Of a DNA stretch of 64,000 nucleotides, positions 35,233 to 44,331 are shown in pieces (position 1 is the first letter of the stretch; every line of letters starts with the position of its first letter). The stretch is from an uncultured Rhizobiaceae group bacterium (GTDB lineage Bacteria > Pseudomonadota > Alphaproteobacteria > Rhizobiales > Rhizobiaceae). Position numbers and translations under genes: made by a program. A model generated the notes under the pieces. It saw nothing but the letters and a program-made list of their open reading frames with translations, made no database searches and was not told the DNA's origin. The stretch is taken from the NCBI GenBank assembly GCA_947501445.1, contig CANMVS010000025.1:1-64000 (forward strand), in the 5' to 3' direction.

Positions 35233-35245
35233 TTGACTCAGTCAA
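35233..35245. promoter_or_regulatory. palindrome, candidate MarR operator
   Basis: TTGACTCAGTCAA is a perfect 13-base palindrome (odd centre) whose first six bases also match a -35 element. It lies 40 bases upstream of the MarR-GNAT start codon. Confidence 0.45.
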
Positions 35246-35255
35246 GTAACTGACG

Positions 35256-35288
35256 CATTCTTCAATCCGCATAAAGGATTGAAGAATG
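35256..35288 (+). promoter_or_regulatory. perfect inverted repeat that includes the start codon
   Basis: CATTCTTCAATCC and GGATTGAAGAATG are perfect 13-base inverted copies with a seven-base spacer. The second arm contains part of the ribosome-binding site and the ATG of the MarR-GNAT gene. In RNA this hairpin could hide the start; in DNA it could be an operator. Confidence 0.55.
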
Positions 35289-36218
35289 AGTGAAGCCGAG
35301 ACAATTGATCAACAGGCATTGGCAGTACGGGCCTTCAACCGTTTTTACACACGTCAGATCGGCCTGCTTAATGAAGGGCTGTTGAAAAGCCGGTTCTCGT
35401 TGACCGAAGTGCGGGTTCTTTACGAACTGGCGCATCGCGATGATCTGAGTGCCAGCGATATCATCAGTGATCTCGGATTGGACGCCGGATATCTCAGCCG
35501 TCTGCTGAAAAAATTTCAGTCCAGCGGCCTGATTGTTCGCTCACCCTCACCGCGCGATGCAAGGCAGTACATTCTGAATCTCACGCAAAAGGGCAGGGAC
35601 GTCTTCGCGCCTCTCAATCAGACGTCGGCAGAGGAGATCACTGCAATGCTGTGTGACCTGCGTCCATCAGACCGGGTAAAAATGTTGCAGGCTATGGAGA
35701 CGATACAGGAGCTTTTGTCACCGGAACCAGCCGATAAAGGAAGCTTTCACTTACGCCCATTGCAAAGTGGAGATATTGGTTGGATAGCCCATCGTCAGGG
35801 CATTTTATACGCCCGTGAATATGGATTTGATGCCACATTCGAGGCGCTGGTGGCGCAAATCGCAGCAGATTTCGTCGATAATCATAATCCGAGCGCCGAA
35901 CAATGCTGGATTGCCGAGCGCAATGGGGCGATCCTCGGCAGCGTATTTGTCGTGCGCCAATCGGACACGGTTGCCAAATTGCGGCTGCTGTATGTTGAGC
36001 CACTGGCCCGGGGGCTGGGGCTTGGTGGTGCACTTGTTGATCAATGTATCGAATATGCCCGTGCGCGGGGCTATTCTACATTGACATTATGGACAAACGA
36101 CAATCTGGATGCAGCCATCCACCTTTATCAGACCAGGGGTTTTATCCTTGATCGCGAGGAAAAGCACAATTCATTCGGCTGCGATCTTGTGGGCCAGCAC
36201 TGGAATTTGCAGCTTTGA
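35286..36218 (+). CDS. MarR-type regulator fused to a GNAT acetyltransferase
   Basis: A 310-residue two-domain protein. Residues 1-150 form a MarR winged helix (LTEVRVLYELAHRDDLSASD, then GYLSRLLKKFQSSGLIVR) and residues 155-310 a GNAT domain (LRLLYVEPLARGLGLGGALV is the acetyl-CoA motif). Such fusions are well known in bacteria and couple sensing to acetylation, though substrates are mostly unknown. The ATG is inside a strong inverted repeat, which points to autoregulation. The next gene begins with a four-base overlap. Confidence 0.9.
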   Translation: MSEAETIDQQALAVRAFNRFYTRQIGLLNEGLLKSRFSLTEVRVLYELAHRDDLSASDIISDLGLDAGYLSRLLKKFQSSGLIVRSPSPRDARQYILNLTQKGRDVFAPLNQTSAEEITAMLCDLRPSDRVKMLQAMETIQELLSPEPADKGSFHLRPLQSGDIGWIAHRQGILYAREYGFDATFEALVAQIAADFVDNHNPSAEQCWIAERNGAILGSVFVVRQSDTVAKLRLLYVEPLARGLGLGGALVDQCIEYARARGYSTLTLWTNDNLDAAIHLYQTRGFILDREEKHNSFGCDLVGQHWNLQL

Positions 36219-37087
36219 ATAATGCTGAGCGAAGGCTGGCGCTCGCAGCTGCAGCCACAACCGCCATTCTGGTAGGTGCCACATTTGTCGCTACACGATT
36301 TGTCGCAACGCAAATCGAACCGGCATCGCTGGCATTTCTTCGTTACTTTATCGCCCTGTTATTTCTGGGGCCCTTTGCCTATTTCAGCGGAGCGCTTTCC
36401 ATTCGGCGCGATGACATCGTTCCTGTGGTGATATTGGGTGTTTTTCAGTTCGCTGTTGTTATCATCCTGCTCAATTTCAGCCTGTTGCACCTGCCCGCCT
36501 CGCGCAGCGCACTCCTGTTTGCGCAGTTGCCATTGTTGACCATGGTAATTGCAGCTCTGATGGGCCGCGAGCGTTTGACCATGGTCAAATCCTTGGGCGT
36601 CATATTAACAGTTATCGGTGTCAGCATAACCCTGGGCGAGCGGCTTGTGGAGGGTGCTGTGCCATCCGAGTGGATCGGTGCGGCTGCCGCATTGGCAGCT
36701 GCAGTGTTCGGTGCCGGTTGTTCGGTTTTGTTTCGCCCCTATCTGCAGCGCAACTCCACGGTCGCAGTTGGCACATTGTCGATGTTGGCTTCGGTTCTGT
36801 TTCTGGCGGCACCGGCAGGGATGGAAGGTTTTTTCGCGGGTCTTCCCAATTTTGATCCGCTGGTATGGGCAAATATTGTTTTCATTGGTCTTGCTAGCAG
36901 CACCGGCTTTGTTATGTGGCTTTGGTCGCTCAAAATTGTAGGACCAACGAATGTGTCAGTCTTCTTTGCCCTCAGTCCCGTCACAGCCGCCCTGTTGGGT
37001 GTTGCCCTCTTGGGTGAAGCCTATTCGGTGTCAGGCTTCATCGGTCTCGTAACGGTTGTCACCGGTATATGGGTCGCGGTTCGTTAG
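36215..37087 (+). CDS. EamA/DMT-family transporter
   Basis: A 290-residue membrane protein with about ten hydrophobic segments in two EamA repeats ([20 protein letters not shown], then [20 protein letters not shown]). The start is a TTG overlapping the MarR-GNAT stop (TTGA); no in-frame ATG lies nearby. It probably exports the compound sensed or modified by the MarR-GNAT protein. Its stop overlaps the end of the convergent acetyltransferase gene by four bases. Confidence 0.88.
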   Translation: MNNAERRLALAAAATTAILVGATFVATRFVATQIEPASLAFLRYFIALLFLGPFAYFSGALSIRRDDIVPVVILGVFQFAVVIILLNFSLLHLPASRSALLFAQLPLLTMVIAALMGRERLTMVKSLGVILTVIGVSITLGERLVEGAVPSEWIGAAAALAAAVFGAGCSVLFRPYLQRNSTVAVGTLSMLASVLFLAAPAGMEGFFAGLPNFDPLVWANIVFIGLASSTGFVMWLWSLKIVGPTNVSVFFALSPVTAALLGVALLGEAYSVSGFIGLVTVVTGIWVAVR

Positions 37088-37635
37088 GGGGTTGCATTGG
37101 TTGCTGGAACCTCGATATCAAAATGCATGACGTCCTCACGGGTACCAAGCTTTGTATAAAGGGCAATAGCAGGGTCATCACCATAATCGGCCTGCACAAA
37201 AATCACATAGGCCCCAAGTGAGGAGGCGATGGCCTGCAACTGTGCAACGAGCGCCGTTGCAATCCCCTCACGACGGCATTGTGATGCCACAGCCAGATCA
37301 TAAATATAGACTTCACTACGCTCCTGTTCGAATTTGTGCAGCACATAGGCTGCAAGACCACCAACCACCTCCTCGCCTTTAAGGGCCGCCAGAGCGATGA
37401 ATGTATCGCTGCCAAGAAGCCGCCGGCACCATGTTTCGCCCGGGCGATGACGGTTATAGTGTTCGTCATCCTCAAAGGCCTGCGCAAACACGGACAGCAT
37501 GCCGTTCAAAATCGGTACGTCGTCAATAGTGAGTTGCTGAATGTGGTAGGAAGGTGGAACTGTCATGTCATGAGGAAGCCTTGTCGAGAGTGAGTTGATG
37601 TCAGCAATATTAGAAGAAATCGGAAGAAACGCCAT
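37084..37635 (-). CDS. GNAT acetyltransferase of the AAC(3)-I type
   Basis: A 183-residue GNAT protein. Its central and C-terminal parts ([48 protein letters not shown]) closely match my memory of the AAC(3)-I aminoglycoside 3-N-acetyltransferases, as do [20 protein letters not shown] and FEQERSE. The acetyl-CoA P-loop is present. The frame could begin at Met24 (37566), but GGAAAG lies eight bases before the first ATG at 37635. There are no integron or transposon signs around it, so it looks like a resident chromosomal relative. Substrate untested. Confidence 0.85.
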   Translation of the reverse strand: MAFLPISSNIADINSLSTRLPHDMTVPPSYHIQQLTIDDVPILNGMLSVFAQAFEDDEHYNRHRPGETWCRRLLGSDTFIALAALKGEEVVGGLAAYVLHKFEQERSEVYIYDLAVASQCRREGIATALVAQLQAIASSLGAYVIFVQADYGDDPAIALYTKLGTREDVMHFDIEVPATNATP

Positions 37636-37673
37636 AATGCGCGCTTTCCGTGTTCATTGGGTCGTTGGATGAA

Positions 37674-38165
37674 ATGAACTTACGGTCTGAAAATGCCTCG
37701 CTTGCCGAGCTGCGTATTCTGCCAGCAGTTACCCGTGACGTGGATCTGGTCGTAAAAATCAGCGCTGAGGCTTACACCAAAATCTACAACGATGTGATTG
37801 GTGCTGTTCCAAAACCTGCATACGAAAACTATGCTCCGCGCATAGCGCGATCCGAAGTGTATCTTGGGTACATTGGCAGTGAAGCCTGTTGTGTTCTGGT
37901 TCTGGAAAATCAGCACCCAACACTTCTGATATACAGCGTCGCTGTCTGTCCCCGCTGGCAAGGGTGTGGATTTGCCACGCAGCTGCTGAACTTTGCATGC
38001 AGGTTTGCGTTTGATAATGGTTTTGCTGCCGCTGCGCTTTATACCAACATCAAGATGCTCGCAAACATCAGGCTCTATGAGCGTTGCGGATTTATTCCGC
38101 AGGGCTCTCGTCCACACCCGACGCGGGCAGATGAAATGCTGTTGGATATGCTCAGGAAAATCTAG
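37674..38165 (+). CDS. GNAT-family N-acetyltransferase
   Basis: A 163-residue acetyltransferase. The acetyl-CoA motif is VAVCPRWQGCGFATQLLNFA, followed by ALYTNIKMLANIRLYERCGF, typical of GNAT motifs A and B. The ATG at 37674, with GGA four bases upstream, is favoured over the GTG at 37650. It is divergent from the AAC(3)-I-like gene with fewer than 40 bases between starts. Substrate unknown. Confidence 0.85.
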   Translation: MNLRSENASLAELRILPAVTRDVDLVVKISAEAYTKIYNDVIGAVPKPAYENYAPRIARSEVYLGYIGSEACCVLVLENQHPTLLIYSVAVCPRWQGCGFATQLLNFACRFAFDNGFAAAALYTNIKMLANIRLYERCGFIPQGSRPHPTRADEMLLDMLRKI

Positions 38166-38243
38166 CAGCGGTTATCGGGTTCTGTATTTTCTCACTTCTG
38201 CGCTTTCCTGCCGACATTGGGTTGATTTAGAGAGGGTCAATGA

Positions 38244-38453
38244 ATGTCACCTGGACTGATCATTGAGTTGCCCAATTGGACATCGTACTTCCAGTCTGTT
38301 TCATGGCCTGTCGCTCTACGAACCCATTTTGAATATGCGATCAATGTGGTGGTGCCCAAGCTGGATACACCGGAAGATTAGGCCACCTGCACCGAGGCGT
38401 ACTTTTATGTGTCATACATCAAACGATTTGAAAGTCTGGGGGTGTTGCGGTAA
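38244..38453 (+). pseudogene. possible remnant ORF with an in-frame TAG
   Basis: An ATG with GAGAGGG seven bases upstream starts a 45-codon frame (MSPGLIIELPNWTSYF and onward) that stops at a TAG at 38379-38381. The same frame then continues for 23 more protein-like codons (ATCTEAYFYVSYIKRFESLG) to a TAA at 38451-38453. The amino acid mix looks like real protein, but I recognise no family. It may be a decayed gene or chance. Confidence 0.3.
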
Positions 38454-38655
38454 TTTACGGTCCTCAATGAGGAAGCGAGATGAATTGTAAAGACGTTGCC
38501 TTCAGATGAATCCCGCAGGATACCAACGCCTAAGCAACCTTAAAAGATGTGCTAAATCAACTGTTTTGGTCATTTTCTGCAAAAAATCCCGGTCTGTTCA
38601 TTTGCCATTCAGGTGAAAAAGACCTATATTAGATACTTGGAATGGAGTAACAGTC
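38454..38655. other. intergenic, nothing recognised
   Basis: AT-richer stretch between the possible remnant and the short secreted ORF. A short AGGT/ACCT inverted repeat lies about 30 bases before the secreted ORF; otherwise I see no feature. Confidence 0.4.
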
Positions 38656-38748
38656 ATGAAAAAATTTGTGCTTTTGGGCATGATGTATGTTTTGACATTT
38701 GTTGCCACACATAGTGCGTTGGCTAACCCGGATTTAATTCTACCCTGA
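38656..38748 (+). CDS. very short ORF with a signal peptide
   Basis: A 30-residue ORF below the track limit. It starts MKKFVLLGMMYVLTFVATHS, with a good signal peptide and a cleavage site after ALA, leaving only a seven-residue tail (NPDLILP). GGAG lies eight bases before the ATG. It is either the start of a secreted protein gene cut short by a deletion or nonsense change, or a peptide precursor. The first is more likely. Confidence 0.4.
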   Translation: MKKFVLLGMMYVLTFVATHSALANPDLILP

Positions 38749-38796
38749 TTTTCGGAACACTGTGCGATTACGTGGGATTGAACTTGCTCTGTTGTT

Positions 38797-40929
38797 TTAG
38801 TTTCGCTTATCCAGGACATTTTCCAAAACATTGATTCTAGCTTCGAGATCACGTTGGAGCCATTCAGCATGTGATGATTGGAACCGTTGATGCGAGTTGT
38901 TTTTCCTTCGAGCGTTTTTCTCCTGTTCAGCATGACCTGCAATCAGTGAAGCTGCAAGGCGGTAGGCACTTATTGCAGTCTCCAATTTGTCTTTCAGCCA
39001 GATTCTATAATTGTCGCCAATAGGCCGTTTGAACCGTACCTTCTGGGTTTGTGCCATACCATAGGATCGAAGGTTTTCTGCACGCGATGCATCATATCTG
39101 GATTTTCCACCGCGAGCCTTCAGATACACCCACAAGCAGGACGTATCCGCATTAACCAGTTCTGCCAGAATTCCGTCGACCCTTGGGGCCAGAGTATGCT
39201 CATAATCCGCATGACCAATACCCCTGGAAGCCAGAACGGAGATTGTCGACTGATATGCTGCCAAAAGGAGTAATTGCGAGGGCTTGTAATCGGCCTCAGC
39301 TAGCAGTGAGCAACGCGTAGTGATGGGGTGACGCTCGAAACTGGCTGCATTGATCGTCTGGTCAGAGACCCTGTCAAATGTTGGCAGTTGAAGATAAATT
39401 GATCGCTTTCGAATGACCGGAATTTGTTCAAATCTTCCAATATATGTGTTGAGTTGCCTGATATTCTCTTCCAGAACCACATCAGTGAAACTTCTGATTT
39501 CCGGATCCCTTGCCCACGCATCATAAATTGCGGATTGTATTGAAAGTGCCCGAAATTCCATCCAGAACCTGAGGCTGTCGACGTTCGGTGTTCTGCCGCC
39601 GTTACTTTGCATGGATGTGGAGATCCATTTATCCAAAACGCCGATTGCAACAGGGTATTGCTGATCAAGCGCCAGCAAAGTGGCATATAAAATCGAAAAA
39701 TAGGGACGCTCTTGCATTTCATTACTAAAGGGATAATAGAAGAAATTGCCGGGCATCTCGCTAAATTGCACACCAAAGATACTTCTTTGTGATGGGGGGT
39801 GCAATTCTGACATGGCTGCTCTGAGTTGATTGCATTTGCCTTCATACTGAGGGAAGGTGTGTACATAGTTTTTAAGCCCATCTGATATCTGGAATATATG
39901 TTGGCGCAGGGGATAATAAGCAACTTCCATTCCAATATGGTCACCCGTCCGATTGTTTATAGCCGCAACCAGCGGTATTAGGCTTCGAACATGTTCCCGA
40001 AATGGTGTTTTGTTTCCATCAGCATATTTGCTGTAGGCAAGACATCGTGCAAAATGCATCAGAGGCGCTATGTTTCTGGCAACGTCGTTGAGTTGCTCAA
40101 GCTTCTTGCAGCGTGGCTCCTTTTGCCCCCCCGCATCGTCGAAACATTGAAAAGCGTGGCGGGCATAATCATAATCTCTTTTTGCTAAAGCGCCCACGGA
40201 AGCAAGGTAAAAAGCACCAAATGAGCCGTCGTATTTGTATTCACTGTTTCCCCGTAGTCTGTTTATGTCGAGTGTCCGCTCTTCTCGATTCAGAACTGCC
40301 TGTGTCTGGTTTTGCAGTTGAAATTTCACCACAGGCGAATCAACCTGAAATCCGGAAATCAGTTCCTGGATCGAAAATGTGGTTGTTCCCAATATGAATA
40401 TGATTGCCAGCAGGCCTCCTTCAAGCTTTTCAACGAAAGTGAGTGAGGGAGCAGGATCGCTTTTGGCAGAGGGTTCGAAAACCTCTGTTACCTTTTCAAC
40501 GACCCGCCCCTGTTGGTCGGTATGAACTTCCTTGACGGTTTTCTTCACCGAAGGGGCTTGTGACGCGGATTTTGTCGCTTTCAGCCCATCCCGACGGTAA
40601 ATACGCGTTAGCCAGATTGCCGAAAGGAATCCGAAAATTAATCCGAGGGCCAGACGGTTGAAAAGTGGTCCGGTCACAATGTCGTAGGTTGAATACAGAT
40701 AGTTAGTTGGTTTGATTACTTGCAACGTTGAGACGTATACTGCCAGACAAATTGCGATTAGAATTACTATTGTTACCACCCAAACAACTGCCTCACGACT
40801 GAGATACAAACGGGAATTTCTCAGTGAAATCAAAATTGATCCTGTTTTATCTGATCGATCTGAATGCAGGAATATCAGCACATAGGATAGGCATAGCGAG
40901 GCAATTGATGAAACGATGAATATGATCAC
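38797..40929 (-). CDS. large membrane-anchored protein of unknown function
   Basis: A 710-residue protein with no family I recognise. Two membrane segments lie at the N-terminus (IIFIVSSIASLCLSYVLIFL and VVWVVTIVILIAICLAVYVS), a third near residue 85 and a fourth near 175 (GGLLAIIFILGTTTF). Between the third and fourth is a charged cytoplasmic-like segment rich in Lys, Glu and Val. The remaining 500 residues are soluble with several cysteines and an alpha-helical character, ending in a charged, coiled-coil-like stretch. It may be a large envelope protein with repeat helices. It stands alone between the short ORFs and rsgA. Confidence 0.7.
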   Translation of the reverse strand: MIIFIVSSIASLCLSYVLIFLHSDRSDKTGSILISLRNSRLYLSREAVVWVVTIVILIAICLAVYVSTLQVIKPTNYLYSTYDIVTGPLFNRLALGLIFGFLSAIWLTRIYRRDGLKATKSASQAPSVKKTVKEVHTDQQGRVVEKVTEVFEPSAKSDPAPSLTFVEKLEGGLLAIIFILGTTTFSIQELISGFQVDSPVVKFQLQNQTQAVLNREERTLDINRLRGNSEYKYDGSFGAFYLASVGALAKRDYDYARHAFQCFDDAGGQKEPRCKKLEQLNDVARNIAPLMHFARCLAYSKYADGNKTPFREHVRSLIPLVAAINNRTGDHIGMEVAYYPLRQHIFQISDGLKNYVHTFPQYEGKCNQLRAAMSELHPPSQRSIFGVQFSEMPGNFFYYPFSNEMQERPYFSILYATLLALDQQYPVAIGVLDKWISTSMQSNGGRTPNVDSLRFWMEFRALSIQSAIYDAWARDPEIRSFTDVVLEENIRQLNTYIGRFEQIPVIRKRSIYLQLPTFDRVSDQTINAASFERHPITTRCSLLAEADYKPSQLLLLAAYQSTISVLASRGIGHADYEHTLAPRVDGILAELVNADTSCLWVYLKARGGKSRYDASRAENLRSYGMAQTQKVRFKRPIGDNYRIWLKDKLETAISAYRLAASLIAGHAEQEKNARRKNNSHQRFQSSHAEWLQRDLEARINVLENVLDKRN

Positions 40930-41118
40930 GGCCTGTCCCCCTGCCTGAATGTCGTGTGTAGCATTTTACCCCGTCGGTGGAGAAAACAGTGTGATGTAGC
41001 TCACAGAGTATTTCTGCCTGTCTGCATGTCGATCCCAGCAGCAACATCCATGTATTTTTGGCGCATGCTTTTGAACATATGCAAGCGCCAATTGCCCCAT
41101 CGGAGCGATGGTTCCAAT

Positions 41119-42222
41119 CTATTTGGGGCTGGTCTTCTTGACCGAACGAATGAGTTTGCCGAATTGCCGGTCTTTGTGTCTGCGTTCGGCCAGGGACGCT
41201 GAATTGAAGCGGTTTTCAGCCATGAGCTTGCGCCACCGCTGCAATCGGTCTTCATCAATGATGCCCTCAGTGATAGCGTTGATAACCGCACAACCCGGTT
41301 CACTATCGTGCTTGCAATCGGAGAAACGGCAGCCATCGGCAAGGGAGGTAATATCGGCAAAGACATCATCCAAACCACTGCCGGCATCGGCAATCTGCAA
41401 TTCACGCATACCCGGCGTATCAAGCACCAGCGTGCCATTGGGCATGTTGTATAACTGACGGTGCGTGGTTGTGTGGCGGCCCTTTGCATCATCTTCCCGA
41501 ATAGCCTGTGTGGCCACTTTTTCCTCACCGGACAGGGCGTTGACCAAGGTAGACTTGCCAACGCCTGAGGAGCCGACAAAGGCCAGCGTATTGCCGGGTC
41601 TGCACCATGGCGCGAGGCGATCACCGGCATCGCTGTGTCGGGCGTCTAGCAGCAATACCTGTGCGGTTCCGGCAATGCTCTGCGCCTGTGTGTGATAGGA
41701 CGTTGTGTCTTCTGCCAGATCCGCTTTCGTCAGGACGACAACGGGTTCGACCTGCGCTTCCAGAGCAAGCGCCAGATAGCGTTCCAGCCGCGCCATGTTG
41801 AAATCCTGATTGCACGAGGACACAATAAACAGCGTGTCAACGTTCGCGGCGATCAACTGCACCTGCCGTGCAGAGCCCGGCGCGCGGCGTTTGATCAGGC
41901 TTTTACGGGGCAACACTCGTTTTGGGCGTTCACGTGCGCGATCCAGCAGCAGCCAGTCACCGACTGTTGCCTGTTCTTCAATCGGCAGGTCTGGTCCATT
42001 GGGCGGTTTTATCAGCGCCTGCAACCCATCACCTCTTACCTGCAATCCGTTGCGGTGAACGCCAAAAACCCGAACAGGCGGATATTGGGTCAATTCATCC
42101 ACATCGACGAGTTGGGCAAATGTGTTTTGCCAACCCAGTTTTTGCAATTGGTTTTCCTGTGCTTTGGCCACTGCCGGGGCACTGCCCAGAATTGCGGACC
42201 AATCTTGTGTTTTTTTCATCAT
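41119..42222 (-). CDS. rsgA: ribosome small subunit-dependent GTPase A
   Basis: A 367-residue circularly permuted GTPase that acts in 30S subunit maturation. An OB-like N-terminal region is followed by G4 (TKADLAE), then G1 (GSSGVGKSTLVNAL), then G3 (DTPGMREL), the permuted order of RsgA. The zinc-binding C-terminal sequence is DGCRFSDCKHDSEPGCAV. The ATG at 42222 with AAGAGACG upstream is preferred to the GTG at 42246. The neighbours do not suggest an operon. Confidence 0.95.
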   Translation of the reverse strand: MMKKTQDWSAILGSAPAVAKAQENQLQKLGWQNTFAQLVDVDELTQYPPVRVFGVHRNGLQVRGDGLQALIKPPNGPDLPIEEQATVGDWLLLDRARERPKRVLPRKSLIKRRAPGSARQVQLIAANVDTLFIVSSCNQDFNMARLERYLALALEAQVEPVVVLTKADLAEDTTSYHTQAQSIAGTAQVLLLDARHSDAGDRLAPWCRPGNTLAFVGSSGVGKSTLVNALSGEEKVATQAIREDDAKGRHTTTHRQLYNMPNGTLVLDTPGMRELQIADAGSGLDDVFADITSLADGCRFSDCKHDSEPGCAVINAITEGIIDEDRLQRWRKLMAENRFNSASLAERRHKDRQFGKLIRSVKKTSPK

Positions 42223-42294
42223 TCGTCTCTTTATATGTATGATCACAGCGCAAAAGCCGATCGGCGACAGTGCCGCTGCTTTTGTTGCTCAAAT

Positions 42295-42717
42295 CTATGG
42301 AAGCTGAAGTTTGAGAACCCGTTCGCCGCTGGGTGCATGAAGCGCGTTGCTCACATGTTCAAAGCCGTAGGCTTCATAAAACCGGCGACCGATGGCGTTC
42401 CTTTCGAACACCTCCACGCTCAGGCTTTTGCGTTCCGGTCGCACATGATCAACCATTGCGCGACCAAGGCCTTGCCCATGAAAGTCCGGATGAAGAAACA
42501 GGCCACCGATTTCATCGTCAACCATGGCAATGAAGCCGACAGTGCTGCCGTCCAATACGGTAACACTGGTCTGTGCATGCACCAGATAGATGTGGCGCAT
42601 GCTATCGGCTTCCTGATCCAGGAACGATTGCGGCAAAAAGGAATGGGCGTGCGCACTCGCTGCACGCCAGATGTCAACGAGGTTATCTGCGTCGTCAGAT
42701 TTATAAGGTCTGATCAT
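42295..42717 (-). CDS. GNAT-family N-acetyltransferase
   Basis: A 140-residue acetyltransferase beginning MIRPYKSDDADNLVDIWRAA, the usual GNAT start, with acetyl-CoA motif LFLHPDFHGQGLGRAMVD and the motif B segment VEVFERNAIGRRFYEAYGFE. The track frame begins six residues earlier at 42735, and both starts are possible. Substrate unknown. Confidence 0.88.
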   Translation of the reverse strand: MIRPYKSDDADNLVDIWRAASAHAHSFLPQSFLDQEADSMRHIYLVHAQTSVTVLDGSTVGFIAMVDDEIGGLFLHPDFHGQGLGRAMVDHVRPERKSLSVEVFERNAIGRRFYEAYGFEHVSNALHAPSGERVLKLQLP

Positions 42718-43016
42718 TGTCAGAGATTCTTTCATGTCCGTGCTGCCGAGGGTCTCGGTCAGCGTCGTGTCAGGGGATGTTGAAAATCAGGCACAGATAA
42801 CCTCGCGCGCAATAATGGGCTGCCGGTCTCTGTGTGCTTTTCATGGGGCGGCCTCTTTGCCACCCGGCCTTAACGGGACATAAAATCTCCAAGTTTGTTG
42901 TCCTCAGATAACACCGCTCGTTCAGGCGATCAAGAGGTGAGCTGGATTGTCCGGCCACAACGCAAGCATGGTTGACGCACCATACTGCGTGTGCGCCCTG
43001 TCATTGCTGCAGCGCT

Positions 43017-43595
43017 TCAGAATCCGGTATTGATGAGTTGAACCCTGCGATTGACGGCTGCATCAGGATTGGCAGGGTCACGTAACTGTTCCTCGCCAAC
43101 GCCGACGGCTTCGACACTCTTGGGTGGCACCCAGAATGTTGTGATCAATACTTCGCGTACCGCATCTGCTCGGCGTTGCGACAGTTCCAGATTGTACTCG
43201 CGCTTGCCCTTGGCATCCGTATGTCCAACGATAATAAATTTCTGATCCAGCAGATAGGGCGTGTGGAGCGCATCGGCGATTGCGCCAATCGTCTCGTAGG
43301 AATCCGGTTTGATGCGATCAGAATCGAAGTCAAAATTGATTTCAACGTTGAACTGCCGCAGATTCTCGAGCAGATTGACCATCGGCACACCCTTTGGTGC
43401 GTTTTCGCCCGGGTTTCTTTTGATGTTCTGCAATGCAAGCGCTCGAATATCGTTCGGGTTGAGTGTCGCCTGCTGTTCCACACCGCGCAGTGATTCAACA
43501 ATTTGCGTATGGGAAATTTTGGTTTGTGCTTCAGCCGCAGCAAAAGCGAGCGGCATGCTCAATGTAAGCGCCAGTAACTGAATGCTGTTTTTCAT
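43017..43595 (-). CDS. OmpA-domain protein
   Basis: A 192-residue exported protein. A signal peptide (MKNSIQLLALTLSMPLAFAA, cleavage near AEAQ) is followed by about 70 residues of unknown type and a C-terminal OmpA-like peptidoglycan-binding domain. Its core has FDFDSDRIKPDS, GHTDAKGKREYNLELSQRRA and NRRVQL. The ATG at 43595 with AAAGGT upstream is chosen over the TTG at 43610. No lipobox cysteine is seen, so it may be periplasmic. It lies next to a cysteine-rich secreted protein gene. Confidence 0.88.
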   Translation of the reverse strand: MKNSIQLLALTLSMPLAFAAAEAQTKISHTQIVESLRGVEQQATLNPNDIRALALQNIKRNPGENAPKGVPMVNLLENLRQFNVEINFDFDSDRIKPDSYETIGAIADALHTPYLLDQKFIIVGHTDAKGKREYNLELSQRRADAVREVLITTFWVPPKSVEAVGVGEEQLRDPANPDAAVNRRVQLINTGF

Positions 43596-43629
43596 TTTGC
43601 GACCTTTCAAGGACCGTGTGAGTGGAAGG

Positions 43630-44049
43630 TCAGCGATATCCAGCGTCGGTAATGACCTGTCCGCAGGCTTTGCTCAATTTGCGTTTGTTCAAAAGGCACT
43701 GCAATGTGTAGCCCTTGCCCCTTGTCGTGCTTGGGCACAACCGCTTGGCATCCCCGCGACATATTTTGGCAGCGGAATCCTGTGCTGCGTGTCGCTCAGC
43801 CAGCAGAACATAGACCCGAACATAATCGATTGCACAGGTTGCCGATACTTTGGAGGCATTGTCTTGAAGGCAGCTTTGAATGCGATTATTGCCCAGTTTG
43901 ACATTCTTGCAGTATTTCTGAATGTCCTTGCCACAACTCGTAGAAAGGATGCGTATAGCGTCCGCGTACCCCAGAGTTTGTGCGGATGCTGATCCAACTG
44001 TTAAAAGTGCGGTCAGGCCGATGATGATGATGCGAATAAGGTTTTTCAC
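43630..44049 (-). CDS. cysteine-rich-repeat secreted protein
   Basis: A protein of about 139 residues with a signal peptide (KNLIRIIIIGLTALLTVGSA) and repeated cysteine units: CGKDIQKYCKNV, RIQSCLQDN, SATC, then KICRGDAKRLC, LQCLLNKRK and KACGQV. This is the spacing of the cysteine-rich (GLG1-type) repeat. A GTG at 44049 with GGAG upstream gives a clean signal peptide; the track starts at 44082. It lies 34 bases before the OmpA-domain gene and may be co-transcribed with it. Function unknown. Confidence 0.7.
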   Translation of the reverse strand: MKNLIRIIIIGLTALLTVGSASAQTLGYADAIRILSTSCGKDIQKYCKNVKLGNNRIQSCLQDNASKVSATCAIDYVRVYVLLAERHAAQDSAAKICRGDAKRLCPSTTRGKGYTLQCLLNKRKLSKACGQVITDAGYR

Positions 44050-44331
44050 GCTTGGTACACTCCATGTGCACATATCTTTCATTCTTTTTCATATTTATTC
44101 AATAGTGATTTGGTGATTGAGCAAAACTTGTCGGGGATATGTTTAAATTTTCAGGTAAAAACCCCATGGCTGAAATAATAATGTGAATTTACCTTGCTCT
44201 CATTGGTGCATTTACACGAATATCGAATTCCGGCTGCTGTATGAGGTTGGAGGTACGCATGGTTTGACTGAAGCGGTGCCACAATGGTGTAATCCCATGC
44301 TCAAGAGAGCCGGGTTCACGCTGATGTCAGT

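Noticed and set aside
42736-43016. Small ORF between the GNAT and OmpA genes
   Set aside because: The 62-codon frame (42770-42958) has no ribosome-binding site and no protein-like composition.
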